Under the pieces are notes generated by a model. That model was given only the letters and a program-made list of their open reading frames with translations, did no database searches and was not told the origin of the DNA. Both the position numbers and the translations under genes were made by a program. A stretch of 64,000 nt of DNA, from the NCBI GenBank assembly GCA_963725415.1, contig CAVRZY010000227.1, positions 55,150 through 119,149 of the forward strand. Direction: 5' to 3'. This document shows positions 17,080 to 24,991 of this stretch, piece after piece; the first letter of the stretch is position 1, and every line of letters begins with the position of its first letter. The DNA comes from CAVRZY01 sp963725415. Lineage in GTDB: Bacteria; Acidobacteriota; Terriglobia; Bryobacterales; Bryobacteraceae.

Positions 17080-18318
17080 TCATTTCTGCCTCAACACCGA
17101 GATAATGTCGTCGGCGGTGATGACCCCGGCCAGCTTGCCTTCCTGGTCGGTGACGGGCAGGGTCAGCAGGTTGTATTTGTCGAACAGCTCGGTGAGGCGG
17201 TCCTGCTTTTCCTCCACCGAGACCTGAATCAGGGTGGCGGCGGCGAGTTCCTTCAGTGGGGTCGAGCCTGCGGCAATGAACAGGCGACCCAGCGCGATGG
17301 CCCCCGCCAGATGACCTTCGCCGTCAATCAGGAACAGGGCATTGAGGTTCTCCAGCAGGTCCTCACTGCCCTTCAGGGCCTCCATGGCATCGGCCACCGT
17401 GGCGTTCTCGTGAAGGGCGATGTATTCGGTGTTCATCAGGCCGCCGGCCGTGTCTTCCTCGAATTCCAGCAGCTCGCGGACCTCGGTCTCGGGTTCGACG
17501 TCCATTTCATCGAGGATCTCTTCGGAGGTTTCCTCCTCCAGTTCGGCCAGGGCGTCGGCGGCCTCGTCTGGGGCCATCTCCTCGACGATCTCGGCCGCCT
17601 TCTCGGTCTCCAGGGACTCCAGAATGCTGGCCTGCATCTTGGGCTCCACCTCGGAAAGCGCGTCGGCGGCCACTTCGCTGTCGATGGTCTCGAAGATGGC
17701 GCCGCGCTCCTCCGGGCTCAGCTCCTCGACGATATCGGCCAAATCCGCCGGGTGCAAGCTCTCGAGCCTCTCGTTAGTGATGTTCAGGCGCAGGCGCCGC
17801 TGGGGGTCCGGCTCGACGATGTTGCAGAACTCCCAGCGAATGGAGTTGGGCGGGATGGGACTTTGCAGCCGGCGGATCCAGCGCCGGGGCACGAAGCCCT
17901 GGAGCACCCGGCGGAACATGCTTCGGATGCCCACGTCCACCTCCAGCACCCACAGCACGTCGTGCCCGTTTTCCTTGCGCAGCTCGAAGGTGACGTCGTT
18001 TACCCGCACCACCTTGCGGCCGTTGACGTCGATGATCTGCTGGTCCAGCAGGTCCCGGCCTATTCGCAGCATGTACTCGTCCTCGTGGTAGGGGACGAGC
18101 ACTTCGTCTCGTAGGTGGATCCCGTCGAGCGAGAGGGACTGGATCTGATCGTGGCGCACGGCGAGCCAAGCCCAGCCGCCGCCCACCAGGTAGCGGTCTA
18201 CGCGCACTGCATCGATGAGCGGAACCAGGGCGGCGTCGGCGATGCGCCCGATTCTGCGGCCCTTGAGGTCGTAGACCTTAAGACCCAAAATTTCGGTAAA
18301 GAAAAACAGTTCCGCCAT
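17080..18318 (-). CDS. Soluble PRC-barrel/MgtE-N/CBS protein, partner of the NRAMP-like transporter
   Basis: A 412-residue cytosolic protein from the ATG at 18318; a start nine codons earlier is possible. The N terminus has PRC-barrel-like repeats ('EILGLKVYDLKGRRIGRIAD', then 'LLDQQIIDVNGRKVVRVND'). Next is an MgtE intracellular N domain (about 185-290), very acidic and helical ('LHPADLADIVEELSPEER'). A CBS pair follows (about 290-412, 'DTAGGLMNTEYIALHENATV', 'LLTLPVTDQEGKLAGVITAD'). The MgtE transmembrane domain is absent. In MgtE the N and CBS domains bind Mg2+ and gate the pore. Here they probably do this in trans for the NRAMP-like permease encoded 12 nt downstream. Confidence 0.85.
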   Translation of the reverse strand: MAELFFFTEILGLKVYDLKGRRIGRIADAALVPLIDAVRVDRYLVGGGWAWLAVRHDQIQSLSLDGIHLRDEVLVPYHEDEYMLRIGRDLLDQQIIDVNGRKVVRVNDVTFELRKENGHDVLWVLEVDVGIRSMFRRVLQGFVPRRWIRRLQSPIPPNSIRWEFCNIVEPDPQRRLRLNITNERLESLHPADLADIVEELSPEERGAIFETIDSEVAADALSEVEPKMQASILESLETEKAAEIVEEMAPDEAADALAELEEETSEEILDEMDVEPETEVRELLEFEEDTAGGLMNTEYIALHENATVADAMEALKGSEDLLENLNALFLIDGEGHLAGAIALGRLFIAAGSTPLKELAAATLIQVSVEEKQDRLTELFDKYNLLTLPVTDQEGKLAGVITADDIISVLRQK

Positions 18319-18467
18319 CGAAAAACGTCCGGGCCCATGGGCCACCTGGAGCGCGCCACAGGCGTTTTTCGATCAGTCGGCCGCCGGCGGTGCGCTCTAC
18401 ATGGGATTGATCCCCTTCCACTATGCCTCATCCCAGGCCGGAGCCGCAACAAAAATTTTCGGGGAGC

Positions 18468-18570
18468 CGGGTTCGCGCAAAGACGCCAAACTCACGCAAA
18501 GGGCGCAAAGAAAAAAGCCAGATTCTTCTTGGCGTCTTTGCGGGAGCTTTGCGTCTTTGCGCGAAACCCT
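18468..18570. repeat. Long imperfect hairpin repeat of the 'cgcaaag' type, diverged copy
   Basis: This lies in the 454-bp gap between two reverse-strand genes. The left arm 'GGTTCGCGCAAAGACGCCAA' pairs with a right arm containing 'TTTGCGTCTTTGCGCGAAAC', with further CGCAAAG motifs between. It belongs with the better-matched copies at 34046-34175 and 53450-53578 but is shorter and diverged. I see no gene in the rest of the gap. Confidence 0.6.
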
Positions 18571-18772
18571 CACCACAGCCGGACTGGGGCGGAACGCTCG
18601 GGGACGCCCGTCCTTCCCTCGATCACCAGCCTACCGTCGGCGCCCGGCCAACCTTCAGGATGGGGTCTCTTTGCTGGACGAGAAGCTCTTCCGGCGACTG
18701 CGCAATTCGAGCCAGTCCCCGTCTTGCGCGGTGCGGTCAGTATCTAGACAAGGAAGATACGGCGGAAGCTCC

Positions 18773-21171
18773 TTACTTTTCCAGTCCGATCCTTCTCAGA
18801 AGGGCGGTGAAACGGGGATCTGAGCGCAGGTTATCGTAGAAAGGGCCGACTTTTGTTGTAGGTATCCCTGCGCTTCTCTGTTCATAAGCCCTTTCTAGCC
18901 ATTCGAAGGCTTTGTCTTTCTCCCCAAGCAACGAATATATCTGTGCAGTCTGAGCGGGGTTGAGGTCTTTTTCTTTCGACTGCCTCAGAAGGTCATTCAA
19001 GAACTGTCTGGCCCTAACTTCTTCACCCGAGCGCGCATACATTGTGGCGAGCCACCATGAATCCGGAGGAGCGCCCAACTCGACCGATTTTTGATATTCG
19101 GCCAATGCCTCCTTGAAGAGACCCTTTTGTATATAGACATTCCCGAGATTCCTGTGCGCGCCAGGATTGTTAGGGTGCAGGCTGAGTAGTTCTTTGGCCA
19201 GGGCAAGCGCTCTATCATACCGGCGGCTCAGGCTATAGACAGCGGTGACATGTTCCCCTGTTGTGTAAGTCAGCGGGTCGAGCTCCCGGGCACGATCAGC
19301 GTGGAGGATGGCTTCCCCTTCTTTTCCTCTTCCCGTGGCGGCTAGATTAAGGGCATACCAGGCGTGACCTAGAGCATGATTGGGGTTGAGTTCGAAGAAG
19401 CGCCGGAATTCTCTTTCCGCGCCATCAAAGTCCCACTCGTAGCAGAACTTCAGGTCCGCGAGTACAAGGTGAGGGTCGGCCAGTGAATCATCCAGGCTCA
19501 GAGCTTTCAAAGCAGCCTCAACGGCTTTCGGAGCCGTTTCCTTGGGGGGAGCAAAAAACGAACCATAATAGTCATAAGCGAGGGCAATGCCGGCATAGGC
19601 AAGGGCGAAGTTGGGGTCGGTGGTGCGGGCCTGCTCGAAGTACTGAATGCTTTTTTTCACATCCGGCCCCGCCTGCGGGGAGTCAGACAGCGTGCCGAGC
19701 AGAAACATCCCTTTGAGGTAAGCCTGATAGGCATCCGGGTTAACGGGCCGGGTGCGCGCCAGGATCTTGGCTTCCTGGGGCGTCAAGGTGACTTGAATTT
19801 GTCTGGCGATGGCCAGGGCGGCCTCGCTCTGCAAGGCCAGAATATCGCGGTATTCCCGGTCGAAGTTGTCGGCCCAAAGGTGCTTGTCGCTTCGCCCATC
19901 GATAAGCTGGACATTGATCCTGACCAGGTTTCCGGAATGGATCGTGGAGCCTTCCACGATGGCCGCCACGCCCAGTTCCCTGGCGATTTCAGGGATTCGC
20001 TTCTTGGTCCCTTTATAGCCCATCACCGAGGTCCGCGAGATCACTTTGATGGCCTTGATTCTGGACAGTTCCGTAATCAGGGCCTCGTGCATGCCGTCGG
20101 AGAAGTACTGCTGTTGGGGATCGCCGGACAGATTGGCCAGCGGCAGGACCGCCAGCGACTCGATGCGCGGCGTGGCGGGTCCGCCGAACACGCGCTCGAG
20201 AAGCCCTCGCCAATTCAATCCGGCCAGTAGCGCCAGCGCAACCAGCAGCATGCCCCCAGCAGCAGGGGTGAGGTGCGCCTCGTCCTGGCGCCCGCCGTGG
20301 TGCTGACCAACTTTCGCGATTCCGATTCCTCCCTGAGTTCCTCCAGCGCGACGTTCAGGTCGGCCATGGTCTGCCAGCGCTTGGCGGCATCCTTGCGGAG
20401 GCAGCGGGTGATGATGCGCTCGAGTTCGCCGGGAATTCCCGCCGCCGCTTCATGCAGGGGCTTCGACTCCTCGTTGATGATGGCGGCCAGCGTGGACATC
20501 CTCGTGTCGCGCTGAAAGGCCCGCTGGCCAGTGACCATCTCGTACAGCAAGGCCCCGAAGCTGAAGATGTCCGAGCGGGCATCCAGGTTCTTGCCCTCGG
20601 CCTGTTCAGGGGACATGTAGGCCACCGTGCCGAGAATCATGCCCTCTTGGGTCCGCGGCTTCAGGGTGCGCGTGGGCTCCTCTTCTCCAGCGGCCGCAGG
20701 CTCGGTGAGCTTGGCTAAGCCGAAGTCCAGCACCTTTACCCGACCCTTCTCGGTCACCATCACGTTGGAGGGCTTGATGTCCCGGTGCACGATGCCCGCC
20801 CCGTGCGCCGTGGCCAGCGCGTCGGCGATCTCGGCGGCGTACTTCAGCGCCTCGCCCAGCGGCAGGCCCTTGCGCCGGATCAACTGATCCAGCGTCTTGC
20901 CGGGCACATACTCCATCACCATGAAATCGACGCCCTGGCGGCTGGCAATATCGTGAATGGTGATGATGTTGGGATGATTGAGCGCTGAGGCGGCCTTGGC
21001 TTCCTGCACGAAGCGCCGCTTGCGCTCGGGATCGGCCACCCGCTCCGGCGGCAACACCTTGATGGCAACAAAGCGGTCCAAGTGCGTGTCGCGAGCCTTG
21101 TACACGACGCCCATGCCGCCCTCGCCGAGCTTCGCGAGGATCCGATAATGCGCGATAGACTGGCCCACCAT
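18773..21171 (-). CDS. Membrane Ser/Thr protein kinase with TolB/FlgO-like and TPR domains (one frameshift)
   Basis: About 800 residues. The cytosolic N-terminal kinase (about 10-270) has the glycine loop 'GEGGMGVV', Lys38 in 'VAIKV', 'HRDIKPSN' (129-136), 'DFG' (149-151) and 'MSPEQ'. A transmembrane helix follows. The extracytoplasmic part has a FlgO/TolB-like segment ('SLAVLPLANLSGDPQQQYFS', 'VISRTSVMGYKG') and then TPR repeats ('GAHRNLGNVYIQKGLFKEAL'). The kinase frame and the TPR frame are separated by one missing base in a C5 run at 20253-20257, within the transmembrane segment. Six Gs on the coding strand would restore it, a typical homopolymer miscall. A signalling role is likely; the target is unknown. 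Confidence 0.87.
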
Positions 21172-21270
21172 GGTGCGGCTTCCCGATCGAATTCAGGGGT
21201 GCGCCCCTGTTGTCCCGCGGGATCAATTCTATCGCACTGGCTCGTGCGTCGTTCGAGCAGTCGGAGTCTC

Positions 21271-21672
21271 TCAGACAGAGTATAGGCGCGTGATGCCTGG
21301 CCAGCGGTCGAAGTCCGCGTCAAAGCTCATGATGCGTTCCACGCGGTAGCGCTCGACGACCGCCAGATGCAGCGCGTCGCGGGCCGACAGCCACTCCTGA
21401 TCCCGCACCATCTGGCTGGCCCGCAAGACGTCCGAGCGGTCAATGGGGAACACTTCATCGACGAAGCCCAGCAGTGCCTCAAGAGCGGGCCGGATAGCGT
21501 CGCGGCGGTTGATGGCAGTGTAGCGATGGAGGATCTCCTGAAAAACTTCGGCGTCCGTGACCAGACGCTGGCCGGCGGCGATGCACCGCTCCAACAGGAC
21601 CTGGGCGTCGATCTTATGCGGGTGAGGCGCCCCGACCAGGTACATGGGGATGTTAGAATCGATGAAGATCAT
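21271..21672 (-). CDS. vapC: PIN-domain ribonuclease toxin, VapC family
   Basis: A 133-residue PIN-domain protein. Conserved acidic positions are visible: Asp5 in 'MIFIDSNIPMYLV', Glu/Asp in 'DAEVFQEIL', Asp in 'SARDALHLAVVE' and 'FDADFDRWPGI'. VapC toxins are Mg2+-dependent RNases that cut tRNA or rRNA when their antitoxin is degraded. The start overlaps the antitoxin stop by 4 nt (ATGA). The gene appears intact, unlike the broken PIN locus at 2799-3088. Confidence 0.9.
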   Translation of the reverse strand: MIFIDSNIPMYLVGAPHPHKIDAQVLLERCIAAGQRLVTDAEVFQEILHRYTAINRRDAIRPALEALLGFVDEVFPIDRSDVLRASQMVRDQEWLSARDALHLAVVERYRVERIMSFDADFDRWPGITRLYSV

Positions 21673-21914
21673 CCTTCATAGCCCCGCTCGATTTCCGCGA
21701 TCATCTCCCGGATGTCGGCGCTCGGAAACGAGTGTTCGGCGGCCTTGCGCACCGCCTTGAGCTTTCCCGCGGCAGCCACAGCAGGCTCTTGGTTGCGGGT
21801 AGCCCGCAAGGCCTGGCGAACCCACTCGCCCACGGTCAGCCTGTGACGCCGGGCAATCTGGCGGATCTCCTCCATCTCGGCATCCTGGAGCAGAACCTGG
21901 AGGCGCTTACTCAT
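21669..21914 (-). CDS. vapB: Ribbon-helix-helix-like VapB antitoxin
   Basis: An 81-residue protein from the ATG at 21914; the open frame extends 14 codons upstream, but those lie within the predicted promoter. The N terminus 'MSKRLQVLLQDAEMEEIRQI' then 'ARRHRLTVGEWVRQALR' is a CopG/RHH-type DNA-binding domain, here followed by a charged C-terminal tail that should wrap the toxin. It overlaps vapC by 4 nt. Autoregulation of the operon is expected from the family. Confidence 0.85.
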   Translation of the reverse strand: MSKRLQVLLQDAEMEEIRQIARRHRLTVGEWVRQALRATRNQEPAVAAAGKLKAVRKAAEHSFPSADIREMIAEIERGYEG

Positions 21915-21920
21915 GCCGTG

Positions 21921-21947
21921 AGTATAGCACACTCTGGCTATGAGCAA
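21921..21947 (-). promoter_or_regulatory. Predicted vapBC promoter with -10 box 6 nt from the start codon
   Basis: On the reverse strand, TTGCTC (21947-21942), a 15-nt spacer and TATACT (21926-21921) precede the vapB ATG at 21914 by 6 nt. Transcription would start about at the ATG. There is no ribosome-binding sequence. The spacer is shorter than ideal, so the -35 call is weak. Confidence 0.4.
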
Positions 21948-22047
21948 GCGGGCCATTCGCGCAGGGAGACCGCCGCTTCGGATTCGTTCTTCTCCGCCAC
22001 AAAAATCTCGGCCGAGAGGTAAACAATCAAGAAAGAAGAAAAAAGTC

Positions 22048-23106
22048 TCAAGGAATTACTTCGCGCACGCACCGAAAACCCAGGTTGCTGCCCCTGACGC
22101 CCGGCGCGCTCCCGACACGCAACGACGCGCGGAGGTTCCACGGACTGATGGACCAGGAACTGCCCCGCAGCACCCTGGCGGTTCCCCCTAGCGGCCCTTG
22201 CGGGTCCCGGGCTTGCGATCCAGCATAATACTTCTCGCCGTCCCAGTCCGCCACCCATTCCCACACGTTCCCGAGCATATCGTACAACCGAAACGCGTTA
22301 GGCCCTTTCTGTGCCACCGGGTGCGTGTGGTTTGCACTGTTGCTGGAGTACCAGGCAATGGCATCCAACTCCCCGTAGTATGGCCCGGTCGTTCCCGCCC
22401 TCGCTGCGTATTCCCACTCGGCCTCGGTCGGCAGTTTGCCCCCGGCCCATTGGCAATAGGCAGCCGCGTCGTGCCAGGTGACGTTCACCACCGGGTGGCT
22501 CTCATCCTGCCCAAAGCTGGGGGCCGGAGGCATGGATTTCCCGGTAGCCTGCGCAAAGCGCTGGTAGGCGCCCACGGTCACCTCCGTCCGCCCCATCCAA
22601 AAACCTCTGGTGATGGTGACAGTGTGCGGTGGGTTCTCCCTGTCAAAGCACAGGCTGTCGGCGCAAGAGCAGCCCATCCGGAAAGTCCCCGGCGGAATCC
22701 ACACGTAGCGCTGCCCGTCAATCGGGTCGCTTTTCACCTCCCCGGGCGTGACCTGCCTCACCGGTGCGGGCGGTTGCTCAACTTTAGCGGGAGGGCTCTG
22801 GCGGGGTGGCGGCTCCAGAGGCTTTGCGGCGGACGGCGCGGCTTGCTTCGGTGGCGCCGCTGGGTTTTCCGCGACGGCCGTGATCTGGGCCCTGGCCAGG
22901 GCCGCTAGGGCCCGCACGACAGCCGCCACCGCGGCCAGCGGCAACCATGTGGGCTGCCTGCTACCGGGCGCGGCTGGCGGGGCCGGACGCGTCGCCCCTC
23001 TACGGGGCGCCTTCAACGCATCCTGGAACTCGCTGCAGTTCCCGTAATGGCTGGTCCGCTTCCTGACGCACCAGAGCAGTCCGTGAACTTCGTGTGGCAG
23101 GGGCAT
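22048..23106 (-). CDS. FGE/SUMF1-like domain protein with remnant kinase tail
   Basis: A 352-residue protein. The C-terminal two thirds is a formylglycine-generating-enzyme-like fold ('WIPPGTFRMG', 'NVTWHDAAAYCQWAGGKLPT', 'EAEWEYAARAG', 'LGNVWEWVADW', 'FRCVRE'). The copper-binding cysteine pair of true FGE, expected after 'RVLRG', is replaced by 'SSWSISPWNLRAS', so sulfatase activation is unlikely. The N terminus ('LLWCVRKRTSHYGNCSEFQDA') looks like the last helix of a Ser/Thr kinase domain, followed by a Pro/Ala linker and one membrane segment. The catalytic kinase lobe is missing. A stop lies four codons upstream and a TATAAT box 11 nt upstream, so the short form may be expressed as such. 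Confidence 0.75.
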   Translation of the reverse strand: MPLPHEVHGLLWCVRKRTSHYGNCSEFQDALKAPRRGATRPAPPAAPGSRQPTWLPLAAVAAVVRALAALARAQITAVAENPAAPPKQAAPSAAKPLEPPPRQSPPAKVEQPPAPVRQVTPGEVKSDPIDGQRYVWIPPGTFRMGCSCADSLCFDRENPPHTVTITRGFWMGRTEVTVGAYQRFAQATGKSMPPAPSFGQDESHPVVNVTWHDAAAYCQWAGGKLPTEAEWEYAARAGTTGPYYGELDAIAWYSSNSANHTHPVAQKGPNAFRLYDMLGNVWEWVADWDGEKYYAGSQARDPQGPLGGTARVLRGSSWSISPWNLRASLRVGSAPGVRGSNLGFRCVREVIP

Positions 23107-23186
23107 AGATGGCCACGATTATATCCCCCTACCGGCGCCAGTGTACATGGTGGGATAAGACTCCAGCCAACGCTGCCACAGCGCCA

Positions 23187-23759
23187 TCAAGCCGGATTCA
23201 GACGCGCCAGGACGGTATCGAAGATACGACGACAGTTGGGGGAGGCTTGCTTCACCTGCTCGGGGTCGATGAACCGCAGCAGGCCAGGAGCGTGCCCCGT
23301 TTTGTCGTAGGCGCCTTTGCTGGTGGTTCCGGTGGCGTCCTTGAGCCGCTTGTAGACATCCTCCTTGGGGATTTCTTCGACCTTCGGGTTGCCGCGCAGC
23401 GCAGCTTCACGAAGTTCCTGGCCGTAGTAGCGCTTCAGGCCCTCGATGTCCGCAAGAAACCACGCCTCCATGACCTGGACCATCCAAAACACCGAGTCTT
23501 CGAGCGACCGCTCGAAGTGCAGGGCGGAAAACAGATGCCCGTCATCCGGGCCGTCGCTGTCCTTCAGCAGGATGTTCCAGGCGGTTGGATGCTTTGTGAG
23601 CGCATCCTTGAAATCCTCAACCGGCTCCGCGCCGGAAGCGATCAGGTTCATCCGGCATCGGAGAAGCCGCGCACCGTCAAACAGTGCCGCGAAGAACATT
23701 CGGAATCCCTCTTTGAGTTTCCGGTCTCCTTCGTAGTAGATGCGGATTTCGGTCACCAT
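23187..23759 (-). CDS. DUF4276-like protein with TOPRIM-type motifs
   Basis: A 190-residue protein from the ATG at 23759, which overlaps the ATPase stop codon within ATGGTGA. The N terminus has 'IRIYYEGDRK' (Glu10, Asp12), and residues 64-71 read 'LLKDSDGP' (Asp67, Asp69). This hhhEG...D plus DxD spacing is what DUF4276 and TOPRIM-fold nucleases show. Its partner is an SMC-like AAA ATPase. Paired ATPase/TOPRIM proteins include OLD, Gabija and PARIS anti-phage systems, so a nuclease effector controlled by the ATPase is the working hypothesis. DUF4276 is my recognition by sequence character, not a database hit. Confidence 0.72.
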   Translation of the reverse strand: MVTEIRIYYEGDRKLKEGFRMFFAALFDGARLLRCRMNLIASGAEPVEDFKDALTKHPTAWNILLKDSDGPDDGHLFSALHFERSLEDSVFWMVQVMEAWFLADIEGLKRYYGQELREAALRGNPKVEEIPKEDVYKRLKDATGTTSKGAYDKTGHAPGLLRFIDPEQVKQASPNCRRIFDTVLARLNPA

Positions 23760-24922
23760 CGGTTTCCGCCGATTTCGCCCTTCCTCCAAAGTTCGCCCAG
23801 CCTGTATCGTTCCAGCCAAACGTCGAGATCCGCCCGTTCGAGACGCTTGAACTGAGTGCTGTTGTCGAAATCACGTTCGCAGACAACGACGGCTTCGGGG
23901 CGATCAGAAAGAGCGTCCACCAAGTCCGCGGAGTGGGTCGTGACGATCAACTGAGAACGGGTCGATGCTTCCACCAATGCCTCGGCGACCAGTTGCAGTG
24001 CGTCGGGATGCAAGCCCAGCTCGGGTTCTTCGATGCACACCAGCGGCCCCGGCTGGGGATGGAGGAGCACCGTCAGGAGGCAAAGAAACCTAAGCGTACC
24101 GTCAGAAAGCCGAATGGCGGACAGTGGCTCAATCAGGCCCTTTTCCCTGATGTAGGTCTGGGCAATTCCGGCGTCCAGCCTGACTAGCACCTCTTGGAAC
24201 CCGTCGCAAAACCTGGCCAAATACTCGTTGACCCGGCGTATAGTCTGGTTGAAGGTCATCTCGTTCAAGACAACGGCCAGGTTGTGGCCGCCATCCTGCA
24301 AGAGCTCTTTGGGTACAGTGGTTGCCACGCCACTCCGCGTCTGGGCCATGGGACCGGTGCTGAACTCGCGATAGATTCTGATCTGCTCAAAGTGCTGGCC
24401 CAGGCGAGTGATCGGAGTCGGGTCGATTGGGCTCTTGAATCTGGACAGAACGGACTCGGTACGGGGAATCTCTCCACCCTTGCCCTCTGGCAGGCCCGGG
24501 CTACCCGGCCGACTGCCGCCAAGCGCCACCCATCTGGTGTTCCTGTCAAAATGGATGGTGGGCTCCTTCTGGTGCGGCGTCTGCGCCGCGTCTTGAAACC
24601 GCTCCGTCATGATCAGAAACCCACCCACGTCTTCCGAGAACTGCAATCTGTAGAGGAAGCTTGGTCCCCACCTCACGCAGCATTCCAAAGTCGCGATCGG
24701 GGAGGTATATGGTCCACCTTTCCAAACCCACGCGCCGACGCCTCCGCCCCGCAAGATAGCTGCGATCAAATTGGCCGGCGCGGCTTGCAGCAGGCTGATC
24801 GCTTCGATCAAATTGGATTTGCCCGAGGTGTTCGGGCCAATCAGCACGTTCAGCGGCCTCAGCTCCAGAGTCGTGTCCTTGAACGAAAGAATGTTCTTCA
24901 GCGTGATCGAGCTAAGCAGCAT
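23753..24922 (-). CDS. SMC-like AAA ATPase (AAA_21/AAA_15 type), partner of DUF4276 protein
   Basis: A 389-residue ATPase of the RecF/OLD/ABC-like class. It has Walker A 'GPNTSGKSN' (29-37), a long middle insertion, a signature 'LSDGTLRFLCLL' (about 270), Walker B 'LVCIEEPELGLHP' (about 295) and a switch 'VTTHSADLVDALSD'. There is no nuclease domain of its own, unlike class 1 OLD proteins. The downstream DUF4276 gene overlaps it by 7 nt and is the likely nuclease partner. A TACAAT box lies 11 nt upstream of the ATG, so the two-gene unit has its own probable promoter. A defence role is inferred from architecture and the accessory setting. Confidence 0.85.
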   Translation of the reverse strand: MLLSSITLKNILSFKDTTLELRPLNVLIGPNTSGKSNLIEAISLLQAAPANLIAAILRGGGVGAWVWKGGPYTSPIATLECCVRWGPSFLYRLQFSEDVGGFLIMTERFQDAAQTPHQKEPTIHFDRNTRWVALGGSRPGSPGLPEGKGGEIPRTESVLSRFKSPIDPTPITRLGQHFEQIRIYREFSTGPMAQTRSGVATTVPKELLQDGGHNLAVVLNEMTFNQTIRRVNEYLARFCDGFQEVLVRLDAGIAQTYIREKGLIEPLSAIRLSDGTLRFLCLLTVLLHPQPGPLVCIEEPELGLHPDALQLVAEALVEASTRSQLIVTTHSADLVDALSDRPEAVVVCERDFDNSTQFKRLERADLDVWLERYRLGELWRKGEIGGNRW

Positions 24923-24991
24923 CGCTACAGCTTATTGTATTGATATTTCGCTTTGCTTGCCCAGATTTTGTTGCCGCACCACTCTGCCGCC

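Noticed and set aside
18346..18772. Magnesium-responsive riboswitch upstream of the MgtE-like gene
   Set aside because: The leader contains a dispersed hairpin repeat, and I could not find M-box or ykoK conserved segments; the start also seems to lack a long leader.
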